This document shows positions 18,280 through 26,610 of a stretch of DNA of 64,000 bases, one piece after another (positions within the stretch are counted from its first letter, which is position 1; every line of letters starts with the position of its first letter). Below the pieces are notes generated by a model. It was not told the DNA's origin, did no database searches, and was given only the letters and a program-made list of their open reading frames with translations. A program made the translations under genes and the position numbers. Source of the DNA: Chloroflexota bacterium (GTDB lineage: Bacteria > Chloroflexota > Anaerolineae > Aggregatilineales > Aggregatilineaceae); NCBI GenBank assembly GCA_012729765.1, contig JAAYCM010000131.1:23425-87424 (forward strand). The letters are read 5' to 3'.

Positions 18280-19083
18280 CTAACGACTCTCCCGGCGCAG
18301 CGCCGGCCCTTCCAGAAACACGGCATAGCGCCGAAAACCGAGCTTCTCATAGACGTGGAGCGCCGGGCCGTTGTCGTCGCGCACGTTGAGCACGATCGTC
18401 TCCAGCCCGGCTGCGATCGCGTCTGTCGCAACCGCCGCCGTGCAGTGTGTGGCATAACCATGCCCGCGATATTCCGGCTGCGTAAAGACGTTGCCGATCG
18501 CCGCCACACGCTCGGCCTGCGACCAGACATGCGTCCCGGCGGTGGCGACCAGCGCGCCACCGTGCCACACACCGTAGAAGCAGCCGTGCGCGATCTGCCA
18601 GGGGCTAAATGCCACCACCGTTTCGCCCGGCTCGGCGGCGTGCTGGTACAGCGCTGCCAGCGCGTCGGCGTGCTCCGGCCCCAGCCGCGCCACGCAGTCG
18701 CCCGGCACCGCGTCGAAGCGCGCGTGATCGAGCACCATACGCCACTCGCGGTGGTTGTGCGCCAGATCGTAAAACTCGGCCAGCACAGGCCCGGCTTCGG
18801 GCAGCGCCAGATAGTAGATTTCTTCGGGGAGCGCCTGCGCCGCCAGGATCGCGCGCACGCCGTCCGGTGCGCCGAACACGGTCAGCACGACCGGCTCCAG
18901 CCCGGCATAGAACAGCGCCAGCGCGGCGAGATCATCACCGGCCCACGCGCCGTAGAACGTGCTCTCCGGCCAGAACGCGTCGTCCAGGTCGCCCAGAGCA
19001 TACGCCGTCAGGCTGCGATCGCGGTTGAGGTAGGCGCGGATCGGGTCCTTATCGGTCAGGCGGCTGACCTCATAGCGTGTCAT
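18280..19083 (-). CDS. GNAT-family N-acetyltransferase
   Basis: A 267-residue two-lobed protein. The N-terminal lobe (LNRDRSLTAYALGDLDDAFW) is common in GNATs fused to a FeeM/YjdJ-like half; the C-terminal lobe holds the acetyl-CoA loop QPEYRGHGYATH and the usual ending NVRDDNGPALHVYEKLGFRR. The start overlaps the stop of the adenosine kinase by 4 bases (ATGA), so the two are co-translated, and ahcY follows about 100 bases later. The acetyl acceptor is unknown; the coupling with methyl-cycle genes is notable but may be incidental. Confidence 0.88.
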   Translation of the reverse strand: MTRYEVSRLTDKDPIRAYLNRDRSLTAYALGDLDDAFWPESTFYGAWAGDDLAALALFYAGLEPVVLTVFGAPDGVRAILAAQALPEEIYYLALPEAGPVLAEFYDLAHNHREWRMVLDHARFDAVPGDCVARLGPEHADALAALYQHAAEPGETVVAFSPWQIAHGCFYGVWHGGALVATAGTHVWSQAERVAAIGNVFTQPEYRGHGYATHCTAAVATDAIAAGLETIVLNVRDDNGPALHVYEKLGFRRYAVFLEGPALRRESR

Positions 19084-20039
19084 TTCAGCCAGGCATCCAG
19101 TGCGCCCTGATCGTCAAACACGGTGCGGAAACGGGCGACAAATTCCTGAAGGGTGTAGCTGTGGTTCTGCGTCCCGACATGCTCCAGCACATACGCCGCC
19201 GCCAGTGAGCCGATCTGCCCGCACAGCGTCCAGTCGAAGCCCGACGCGATCCCCTTCAGCAGGCCCGAGCGGTAGGCGTCCCCCACCCCGGTCGGATCGG
19301 CGACCGTCGTCACCGGGAACACCGGCACGTGAAAATGCTCGCCCCCGGCGTAGATATGCGAGCCTTCGCCGCCATGCGTGACGATCAGCGTCTTGCCTTC
19401 GCTGGCGAGCCGGTCGCGCTGCAAGCCGGTCTTCTTGGCGATCATCTCCCATTCGTACTCGTTGACGATCAGGATCGAGCAGCACTCGGTCCCGTGCTGC
19501 AGCACGTCGGCATCCAGCCAGATCACCTGCTGGCTGGGATCGAACATGAACGGCACCGCCATTGCGCAGCACTCGTCCACAAGCTGCGCCATCGCGCGCG
19601 GATCGTTGGGCGAAATGACCATCAGATCGGGCTTGCCGCTCAGCGCTTCGGCCATCTTGTAACCGTTGGAATAGGCCATCGCGCCGGTGTAGAACGAGCC
19701 GATCTGGTTGTTCTCGGAGTCGGTGTTGGCGAAGAAAGACGCCGAGAACACGCCCGGAATCTCGCGCACGGCGGAGAGATCGACCCCGTGCTGTTCCAGC
19801 CAGGCGCGATAGTCGGCGAAGTCCATGCCGACCGTGCCCATCAGGATCGGGTGCTCGCACAGCAGCCCCAGGCTGTAGGCGATATTGGCCGCCGATCCGC
19901 CGCGCTCACGACTCAGGCTCTCGACCAGGAAGCTCACACTGATACTGTCCAGCTTTTCCGGGATCAGATGGTCGCGGAAGCGGCCCGGAAAGTGCATCAG
20001 GTAGTCAAACGCAATCGAACCACTAATCACAATTTGCAT
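19080..20039 (-). CDS. adoK: Adenosine kinase (PfkB/ribokinase family, mycobacterial AdoK type)
   Basis: Phosphorylates adenosine to AMP. The 319-residue protein reads VISGSIAFDYLMHFPGRF, LDSISVSFLVESLSRERGG, TVGMDFADYRAWLEQHGVDL and DPTGVGDAYRSGLLKG; this pattern closely follows what I recall of Mycobacterium AdoK rather than general sugar kinases, and the last motif is the PfkB anion-hole/catalytic Asp site (GVGD). ATG 20039 gives the canonical N-terminus; a longer in-frame start at 20231 encodes junk. With ahcY two genes downstream, adenosine is the most plausible substrate, recycling the SAH nucleoside. Confidence 0.85.
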   Translation of the reverse strand: MQIVISGSIAFDYLMHFPGRFRDHLIPEKLDSISVSFLVESLSRERGGSAANIAYSLGLLCEHPILMGTVGMDFADYRAWLEQHGVDLSAVREIPGVFSASFFANTDSENNQIGSFYTGAMAYSNGYKMAEALSGKPDLMVISPNDPRAMAQLVDECCAMAVPFMFDPSQQVIWLDADVLQHGTECCSILIVNEYEWEMIAKKTGLQRDRLASEGKTLIVTHGGEGSHIYAGGEHFHVPVFPVTTVADPTGVGDAYRSGLLKGIASGFDWTLCGQIGSLAAAYVLEHVGTQNHSYTLQEFVARFRTVFDDQGALDAWLK

Positions 20040-20229
20040 GCTCAAATTCCCGTTCACATGGCAGGCGCCCCCAGCGGGCAAACATTTCGGAGTATACCAC
20101 CAAATCGCGCGCCGAAAAGCACCGGACTCCGGCGCGGCGGCTGGCGAGCGGGTTCGGGCTTGCAAATTGCGCCCACTTCGATTAGCTTTTGCATCTGGAT
20201 CAGCATCGCTTAGAGGAGCGCACCGCCCC

Positions 20230-21525
20230 ATGCCATCCGGCAGCCAACCACCCGACGATCAGCCCCCCAACGGTCATCGCCCGCCCGGCCTCTCGCCGCT
20301 GGTGCCGGGGCGCGGCAGCCGTCCCAGCTATTCCCTGGCGGCGCTGCGCGAGCGCCTGGAGCAGCAGTTCCACGCCGAAACCGCCGACCGCGCCGACATC
20401 CTGATCGAGCTGGACACCGAAGAAAAGCGCCGCGCGATGCTGCGCGAGGTGATGGATTATATTTTGGGGATTGAGGCGATCACGCTCTCCCCCCAGGACC
20501 GGCGCGCCCTGCTCGACAGCACCTATCGCAGCCTGTTCACCTTCGGCCCGCTGGACGACTATCTGGCCGACGAGACGATCACCGAGATCAGTGTCAACGG
20601 CCCACACAGCATCCACGTGCGGCGCGGCCTGGGCAAGCTGGAACCCGTCCCGGCAGCGTTCGACGACCGGCAGCAGCTTGCCGCCCTGCTCACACGAGTG
20701 CTGGCCGGGGCCGGAATCGTGCTTGACGAGCGCGCTCCATTCGTCGAAACCGGCCTGATGCTGGCCGGACGCCCCGCGCGCCTGGCTCTGATCGCGCCGC
20801 CCGCCAGCCCGGACTATTCGCTTGAAATCCGCCTGCACCCGCGCCAGCCGCTCACCCTGGACGCGCTGCCGCCCCAGGCTGCCGCCGTGCTGCGTGCGAT
20901 CGTGACTGCCGGGCACGGCCTGCTGATCGTGGGCGACGCCGGGACGGGCAAGACAACGCTCGCCGCTGCGTTAGCCGCCGCGCTGCCCACCGCTTCAATC
21001 GTCGCGGTCGAGCGGACTGCCGAGATGCACCTGCCGCCCCATATCACGCGCCGCGCGCCCACCGCCCCCACGCCCGGCGATCCCGGTCAGGATTTCGCCG
21101 GGGCGCTCAAGGCCGCGCTCGATTCCCGGCCCGGCTGGCTGATCGTGGACGAGATTCGCGGCGACGAATCGGCGGCGGTGTGGGACGCGCTCACACGTGA
21201 AGCGCCATCCGCCTATCTGTGGGTCTTTCGCGGCGACATTCAGCCCGACCGCCTGCGCAGCGCGCTAAGCATGGTGATCCGCCGGCAGCAGCCCGCCGTC
21301 GAACAGGCCGCGATCCACCGGGCGCTGGCGCGTCACCTGCCGTTCGTCGCGGCGCTAACCGTATCCGCCGAAACGCCGCGCCTGCACGCCATCTCCGAGT
21401 GGGTGCTGGACGACTCCACCGGCGATCTGGCGCTGCGCCCGATCCTGACCGGGCATGACGACCGCTTCGCGCTGGTCAACCGCCCCACCCGCCCGCTCGA
21501 CCTGCCCGGCGATCTGCCGGATTAA
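20230..21525 (+). CDS. CpaF/TadA-type secretion ATPase-like protein, orphan
   Basis: A 431-residue member of the type II/IV secretion ATPase superfamily. An N-terminal linker (Pro-rich, residues 1-40) leads to a helical region and the CpaF-like N domain (GPLDDYLADETITEISVNGP), then the ATPase core with Walker A GDAGTGKTTLA at residues 235-245 and Walker B GWLIVDEIRGDES. The Asp/His-box region is shorter than in classical CpaF. Start ATG 20230 follows GAGGAGCG. No TadB/TadC, pilin or prepilin peptidase gene is adjacent, so it may act with distant Tad/Flp genes or a different machine. The next gene begins 31 bases later. Confidence 0.8.
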   Translation: MPSGSQPPDDQPPNGHRPPGLSPLVPGRGSRPSYSLAALRERLEQQFHAETADRADILIELDTEEKRRAMLREVMDYILGIEAITLSPQDRRALLDSTYRSLFTFGPLDDYLADETITEISVNGPHSIHVRRGLGKLEPVPAAFDDRQQLAALLTRVLAGAGIVLDERAPFVETGLMLAGRPARLALIAPPASPDYSLEIRLHPRQPLTLDALPPQAAAVLRAIVTAGHGLLIVGDAGTGKTTLAAALAAALPTASIVAVERTAEMHLPPHITRRAPTAPTPGDPGQDFAGALKAALDSRPGWLIVDEIRGDESAAVWDALTREAPSAYLWVFRGDIQPDRLRSALSMVIRRQQPAVEQAAIHRALARHLPFVAALTVSAETPRLHAISEWVLDDSTGDLALRPILTGHDDRFALVNRPTRPLDLPGDLPD

Positions 21526-21556
21526 CTCGATGACGCCCCTCTGGAGATCGCCCGCT

Positions 21557-24079
21557 ATGCTCACACGCGCGCTGCTGTTCGTTCTGGCGCTCAGTCTCTT
21601 GGCCCTGCCCATTGTCCCGGCCCGCGCGCAGAAGCTCGCCCCGGATGTCTCGTCGCTGGCGGTCTATACGCTGCCCGGCGCGCCGGATGTGCCCTATTTC
21701 GGCGTCTATGTGGGGCATGGGTTGGTGCTGACCAACTGGCATCCCTGGACGCTCGACGGGCAAACCTACACCGACCGGCGACCGGCGATCTCGCCCAGCC
21801 GCCGCGTCGAGCGCTATGACGCCGACAACACGGACGATCCCGGCGAGCACCTGCTGGACGCGGCACAGTGCGGCGATAACTGGCTGGCACTGGACGAGGC
21901 GACTGCCGCCTGCACCCCCTTCGCCGCGCTGGACGCCGCCGCGTTCGCCTTCCCGCTGGCTGCTGACCGCACGGACGATCCGCCCGTGCCTGCCGCGCGC
22001 CTGCTCTTTGCCAGCCGCCTGCACGATCTCGCGTTGTTCGAGGTCGATCCGGCAGAGGTCGAGCCGCGCGGGGTGCGCCCGGCCCGCCTGAGCCTGGCCC
22101 CGATCCAGGCCGGGCAGCCGGTCGTGGTCGCGGCAGGACTGCCCCCGGCGACCTTCGCGGCCCGGCTGAAAACCGGCGAGCCAGTCCTGCTGCCCACCGC
22201 CGACGCCTATACCCTGGGCGGCCCCTGGCGCGTGCCGTCGCTGGTCCTGACCGGCGCGGAGTCGCTGCCAACCGGCGGCCCGGTGTTCGATCAGGCGACC
22301 GGCGATCTGCTGGGGCTGGTGTGGCATGCCGGAGAAGGTATCGCGCCGGAAGCATGGGTCACGCCGGCAGCAGGTTGGGGCCACGATCTCTTCGCCGCCA
22401 ATGACGAGATCGCCAGCGCGGCCCTGGCGGCAGTCCTGGACGAGGCCGCGACCGCCCCGGTTGATGCGCCGCCGACGCTGGGCGATCCGCTGATCGCCGG
22501 GCTGGGCAACGCCGGAATCGACGTCGAGCATTACACGCTCAAGCTCGCCTTCGATCTCGACGCCGGGACGCTGGCCGGAGTCGCGGCCCTCGACATCCGC
22601 GCCACCTACCACCAGCTCGCCGCGTTCAGCCTCGACGCGCACCGCCTCACCATCGAACAGGTGGCGATTGATGGGATCGAAGTGCCGTTCGTCGCCAAAG
22701 AAACCAAGCTGATCGTGCAGCTCCCCAAGCCCCTGCCCTACGGCACGCGCTTCCAGGTGAGCATCAGCTATCACACCGCGCCGCAGCCGTTCCGCAGCCC
22801 GTATATGCCCTACTTCGACATTGGCCTGGAGATCGCGGACGGGCGCGCCCACACTCTCAACGAGCCGGATGCCGCCCGCACCTGGTTTCCCGCCAACGAT
22901 CACCCCGCCGACCGCGCCGCCTACGATTTCTATCTGCGCGTGGACGAGCCGCTGACCGCCATCGCCAACGGCACGCTGCTCGAAACGACGCCGCACGACG
23001 ACGGGACACACACCTTCCACTGGCAGATGACCGCCCCGATGGCATCCTATCTGGCGGTCGTCGCGGTGGCCGATTACGCCCTGATCGAAGACCACGCCGC
23101 CAACGGCATCCCGATCCGCCACTACGTCTACGTCGATGCGGTCGAAGCCGGGCGGGCGCTGTTCGACTATACGCCGGAGACGCTGCTGCTGTTCGCGGAC
23201 CTGTTCGGCCCCTACCCGTTCGAGTCCTACGGGCACGTGATTACGCCGCAGACCAGCATGGCGCTCGAAACCCAGAGCATGACCGTCATGCCCGAAAGCG
23301 TGCTGAATCTGACCGAAGCGAGTCTCTATCCGCTGCTGGCGCACGAGCTGGCGCACCAGTGGTACGGCAACGCCGTCACGCCCGCCGCCTGGACCGATAT
23401 CTGGCTGAATGAAGGCTTCGCTACCTATGCCGAGTGGCTGGCGCAGGAAGATCGCTATGGGGCCAGCACGGCGCTCGCCGCCCGCAGCTATTCCGAGCAG
23501 GCGCTGCTGACCGACCGCCGCACCACCCCGCTGATCGCCCCGGCCCCCGCCGAGATGTTCGGCGTTGCCAGCTACGATAAAGGCGCGTGGGTGCTGCACA
23601 TGCTGCGCGCCGAGATCGGGGATGCCGCGTTCTTCGATCTGCTGCGCGCTTACGTGGCCCGCTTCGGGGATCGCCCTGCCGGATCGCTGGATTTCTGGCA
23701 GCTTGCCGAGCAGATCAGCGGGCAGAATCTCGGCTGGTTCTTCGAGCAGTGGCTGCTGCAAGGCGGCCTGCCGCGCTATACGCTCTACTGGACGGCTGTC
23801 GAGACGGGCGCGGATGTGCTGCTCTGCGCCGAAGGCAACGGCAGCTACCGGCTCGATCTGCCGCTGCGCTTCAGCGCCGGCGATCAGCAGGGCGACGTGA
23901 CTCTGAAGGTCACCGGGCCGCAGGCGCACGCCAGCTTCGCGCTGGACTTCACGCCCGGCGATGTGACCACCGATCCGCTGCAGGACGTGCTGGCCCAGGT
24001 CAGCAAGCAGCCGATCGCCGCGCTGCCCGCCGTGTGTCCGGGCCAGGGCACGATTCAGGTAGGGGACAGCCGTTGGTAG
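21557..24079 (+). CDS. Secreted M1-family zinc metallopeptidase fused to an N-terminal trypsin-like domain
   Basis: An 840-residue exported protein. The start at 21557 (TGGAG upstream) gives a clean signal peptide, MLTRALLFVLALSLLALPIV, cut near ARA-Q; an in-frame ATG at 21530 is possible. Residues about 30-290 resemble an S1/DegP-like protease: GLVLTNWH gives His62, HDLALFEVD gives Asp157, but the GxSGGP motif reads LPTGGPVFD, with Thr239 where serine is expected. Residues about 310-840 are an M1 (gluzincin) aminopeptidase: HELAH at 596-600, third zinc ligand Glu619 in WLNEGFATYAEW, and the exopeptidase-type motif degenerate (SMALETQ). The M1 half should be active; the first domain may be inactive or a threonine variant. 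Confidence 0.88.
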   Translation: MLTRALLFVLALSLLALPIVPARAQKLAPDVSSLAVYTLPGAPDVPYFGVYVGHGLVLTNWHPWTLDGQTYTDRRPAISPSRRVERYDADNTDDPGEHLLDAAQCGDNWLALDEATAACTPFAALDAAAFAFPLAADRTDDPPVPAARLLFASRLHDLALFEVDPAEVEPRGVRPARLSLAPIQAGQPVVVAAGLPPATFAARLKTGEPVLLPTADAYTLGGPWRVPSLVLTGAESLPTGGPVFDQATGDLLGLVWHAGEGIAPEAWVTPAAGWGHDLFAANDEIASAALAAVLDEAATAPVDAPPTLGDPLIAGLGNAGIDVEHYTLKLAFDLDAGTLAGVAALDIRATYHQLAAFSLDAHRLTIEQVAIDGIEVPFVAKETKLIVQLPKPLPYGTRFQVSISYHTAPQPFRSPYMPYFDIGLEIADGRAHTLNEPDAARTWFPANDHPADRAAYDFYLRVDEPLTAIANGTLLETTPHDDGTHTFHWQMTAPMASYLAVVAVADYALIEDHAANGIPIRHYVYVDAVEAGRALFDYTPETLLLFADLFGPYPFESYGHVITPQTSMALETQSMTVMPESVLNLTEASLYPLLAHELAHQWYGNAVTPAAWTDIWLNEGFATYAEWLAQEDRYGASTALAARSYSEQALLTDRRTTPLIAPAPAEMFGVASYDKGAWVLHMLRAEIGDAAFFDLLRAYVARFGDRPAGSLDFWQLAEQISGQNLGWFFEQWLLQGGLPRYTLYWTAVETGADVLLCAEGNGSYRLDLPLRFSAGDQQGDVTLKVTGPQAHASFALDFTPGDVTTDPLQDVLAQVSKQPIAALPAVCPGQGTIQVGDSRW

Positions 24080-24100
24080 CCGTCCCCCTGAGTGGGGGGA

Positions 24101-24280
24101 CTAGAGACTGTTATACACTTTGGAACGATGAATGAGGCGAAGCCGCGCCTGCCCCCCATCCTAAATCCTTCCCCCAAAATGAGGGGAGGACTTGAAAGGC
24201 GTGACCGTTCTCCCCTTCCCCAGGCTGGCGCGGAGGGAAGGGGCCGGGGATGGGGGGTAAAAATGCAAACACCCTACTAG
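24101..24280. repeat. MITE-like CTAG element, copy C (full length, inverted)
   Basis: CTAGAGACTGTTATACACTT at the left and AAAAATGCAAACACC then CTACTAG at the right. The core runs opposite to copies A, B and D (CCCCCCATCCTAAATCC first). The right CTAG (24277-24280) supplies the TAG stop of mtnA on the minus strand. Confidence 0.85.
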
Positions 24281-25329
24281 ATCGGGCGGCGAATCTTGCG
24301 CATCGTCTTGCGCAGGTTGTCGCCAAACGGCGGCAGGATGATCCCGCACTCGGTGATCAGGCCGGAGAGATATTTCTGCGGGGTCACGTCGAAGGCCGGG
24401 TTACGCGCCCGGTAGTGATCGGGCACAATCGAGCAGCCGTAGGGGGCGCGCACCTCGTCCAGGTCGCGCTCCTCAATTGGCACATGATCGCCGGTCGGCA
24501 CGGCCAGATCGACGGTCGAGGTCGGGAACACGGAATAGCACGGAATCCGGTTTTCACGCGCCAGCACCGCAATCTGGTATGACCCGACCTTGTTCACCAC
24601 GTCGCCGTTGGCCGCCACGCGGTCGGCCCCGAACATGACGAGCTTGATCTCGCCGCGCCGCATATAGTATCCGGCGGCGGTATCGGGGATGATGTCGTAG
24701 GAGATATTAAGCTGCTCACATTCCCACGCGCTCAGCCGCGAGCCTTGCAGCCGGGGTCGCGTCTCGTCGAGCAGCACATGAATCCGCTTGCCCTGCTCGT
24801 GCGCCATCCGGATCACGCCCAGCGCCGTGCCATAATCGACCGTCGCCAGCATCCCCGTGTTGCAGTGATGCAGAATCGTGTCGCCGTTCTTGATCAGGGT
24901 CGCGCCGTGCTGCGCGATCTGCTTGTTGATCTCAACATCCTGATCGGCCATGTGCTGCGCTTCGGCCAGCAGGGCCGCGCGAATGTCGTCGGCGCGATCC
25001 AACCGCTCGTCGCGCGCCACATTCATCATGTGATCGACCGCCCAGGCCAGATTGACGGCAGTCGGACGCGCCTTCTTCAAAATCACGGCAGCCACTTCCA
25101 GATATTCGAGCAGGCTGCCGACGTCCAGCGCCGGGCACTGCCGCCCGGCCAGCGCCATCGCGAAGGCCGCCGAAACGCCGATCGCCGGCGCACCGCGCAC
25201 CACCATCTCCGCGATCGCTTGGGCGACCATGCGGTAATCATCGTACTCGACATACGCCAACTGCCAGGGCACCTGGCGCTGGTCAATCATCCTCACGCGG
25301 TTCTGGTCGGTCCACTCGACGGTCCGCAT
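24277..25329 (-). CDS. mtnA: S-methyl-5-thioribose-1-phosphate isomerase
   Basis: Isomerises methylthioribose-1-phosphate to methylthioribulose-1-phosphate in methionine salvage. The 350-residue length is typical. Landmarks: MVVRGAPAIGVSAAFAMAL, the catalytic ILHHCNTGMLATVDYGTALG (Cys), DTAAGYYMRRGEI, and FGADRVAANGDVVNKVGSYQ (catalytic Asp). Other salvage genes (mtnK, mtnB-E) are absent from the window. Homologues of the eIF2B-like family exist, but RGAPAIG and CNTG point to MtnA. The start ATG 25329 gives MRTVEWTDQNRVRMIDQR, the standard N-terminus. Confidence 0.95.
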   Translation of the reverse strand: MRTVEWTDQNRVRMIDQRQVPWQLAYVEYDDYRMVAQAIAEMVVRGAPAIGVSAAFAMALAGRQCPALDVGSLLEYLEVAAVILKKARPTAVNLAWAVDHMMNVARDERLDRADDIRAALLAEAQHMADQDVEINKQIAQHGATLIKNGDTILHHCNTGMLATVDYGTALGVIRMAHEQGKRIHVLLDETRPRLQGSRLSAWECEQLNISYDIIPDTAAGYYMRRGEIKLVMFGADRVAANGDVVNKVGSYQIAVLARENRIPCYSVFPTSTVDLAVPTGDHVPIEERDLDEVRAPYGCSIVPDHYRARNPAFDVTPQKYLSGLITECGIILPPFGDNLRKTMRKIRRPI

Positions 25330-25429
25330 CGAAATCTATCCTCTGTCACTGAATCAAAACCCTGTCCGGTGAGTCTAGCCGTTCACAAGAGCCGCGTCAA
25401 CGGAAGATGTTCACTAATTCCGCCTGCCG

Positions 25430-26362
25430 CTAGCGTTTCTTGTGCCGTTTGGCGCGCGATTCCTCGGCCTTGCGCAGAATCTCCGCGATGTCGGTGCGCG
25501 GGGCCTGATCGGGCGGCGCGTCCTGCGGCGGGGCCGGGATGGCGGGGGTGGTGCTCTGGCCGGGCAGCGCCTTCCCGATGGCGGCAGCGCGGCGGCCCAT
25601 TTCCTCGGCCAGCGATCCATCATGCTCCATGTCCCAGTAAATCGCGCCCCAATAGAGCAGCTTGCCGCAGCGCTGCGCCGTCTGCCGGACCTGCTCCGCA
25701 TTGTCACTGACGAACACGGCAGCCAGGTGTGGCAGCGCCGCGAGGTTATTGACCTGCACCAGCTCCAACGCGGCCTGCTCGCGCTGGGCGGGAGTCTGGC
25801 CCTCGCGCAGCCGCCGCAGCCAGATCGCGATATCCGTCTGGGTTGGCCTGGTCGCCGGTGTGCGCTGCGTCCCGATCTGGGGACGCGCGTCGAGATTGGA
25901 CGAGGCCGCGCCCGCGCCCGGCGACAGCGCGCTCATCATCATACCAGCCGCCATTGGCGCGCCGCCCAGCAGCGCCCCGCCCAGCCCGGCGGCCAGGGCT
26001 GCACCAGTCTGCTTCGTCCCGGCCCGGCTCTGCATCTGGCGCAGCTCGGAATCGAGGCCGTCCTGCATCCGCCGCAACAATTGTTCCTCGTGCGGATCGG
26101 GCATGTTCTCGATCTCGCGGTTGATGCCAAACTGCCGGAAAATCTCATCCAGCGTCGAATAGCCCGCCTGCTGCGCGGCATAGAGGCGCTTGCCCGCCCA
26201 GGCGATCGCGCCCCGCACCGCCGGATCGGTTTCCGTGTCGTAGCGGGCACGCAGCGCCGGCAGTGCGCGCACCTCGTCGAGCATCCCCAGCACGCGCACG
26301 ATATCCAGCCGCACGGCGGGCTGGCTGCTGTCCAGGCCGTTGAGCAGAGCTTCTAGCTTCAT
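25430..26362 (-). CDS. HEAT/armadillo-like repeat protein of unknown function
   Basis: A 310-residue, helix-rich protein. The N-terminal 90 residues hold HEAT-like helices (VRLDIVRVLGMLDEVRALPA, TDPAVRGAIAWAGKRLY); the middle is a Gly/Ala/Met-rich stretch (AALAAGLGGALLGGAPMAAG) that could insert in a membrane; a second HEAT-like pair follows (EQAALELVQVNNLAALPHLA). The tail is Pro-rich and then basic (ESRAKRHKKR). ATG 26362 has GAGG upstream; 26380 is the alternative. No enzyme motif is seen. It is divergent from cydA. Confidence 0.6.
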   Translation of the reverse strand: MKLEALLNGLDSSQPAVRLDIVRVLGMLDEVRALPALRARYDTETDPAVRGAIAWAGKRLYAAQQAGYSTLDEIFRQFGINREIENMPDPHEEQLLRRMQDGLDSELRQMQSRAGTKQTGAALAAGLGGALLGGAPMAAGMMMSALSPGAGAASSNLDARPQIGTQRTPATRPTQTDIAIWLRRLREGQTPAQREQAALELVQVNNLAALPHLAAVFVSDNAEQVRQTAQRCGKLLYWGAIYWDMEHDGSLAEEMGRRAAAIGKALPGQSTTPAIPAPPQDAPPDQAPRTDIAEILRKAEESRAKRHKKR

Positions 26363-26428
26363 GTTGTCAGCCTCATTCACTATCCCCCAGATACCGCGTC
26401 ATTATAGTATACGTCGTGTGATCCTGCT

Positions 26429-26443
26429 CGCGAATGATTCGCG
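26429..26443. promoter_or_regulatory. Inverted repeat CGCGAA-TGA-TTCGCG between HEAT gene and cydA
   Basis: A perfect 6-bp inverted repeat with a 3-nt centre, upstream of both divergent genes. It could be a regulator site or a small hairpin; no known consensus (Rex, FNR, ArcA) matches well. Confidence 0.35.
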
Positions 26444-26510
26444 TTTAATAGACGTGCTATCGTGTTGATGTGATAAGATTGTGCTAGTTGTCGCGCGTGC
26501 TTAGTGGCTT

Positions 26511-26540
26511 TTGTCACATGAGAAAGATTGAATTTACATT
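26511..26540 (+). promoter_or_regulatory. Candidate promoter of the cyd operon
   Basis: TTGTCA (26511-26516), an 18-base spacer and TACATT (26535-26540), in an AT-rich tract 70 bases upstream of the cydA start. Confidence 0.5.
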
Positions 26541-26610
26541 AAACTGAGAAATACAGGCTAGCACGCGCCTGTTTTTGGGTTTGTTCGCACGCTTGAGGAG
26601 GAAAATAATT

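Noticed and set aside
26461..26520. Possible FNR or Rex site before cydA (TTGATGTGATAAG, TTTTGTCACATGA)
   Set aside because: Only half-sites match TTGAT-N4-ATCAA or TTGTGA-N6-TCACAA; not enough to claim a known regulator.
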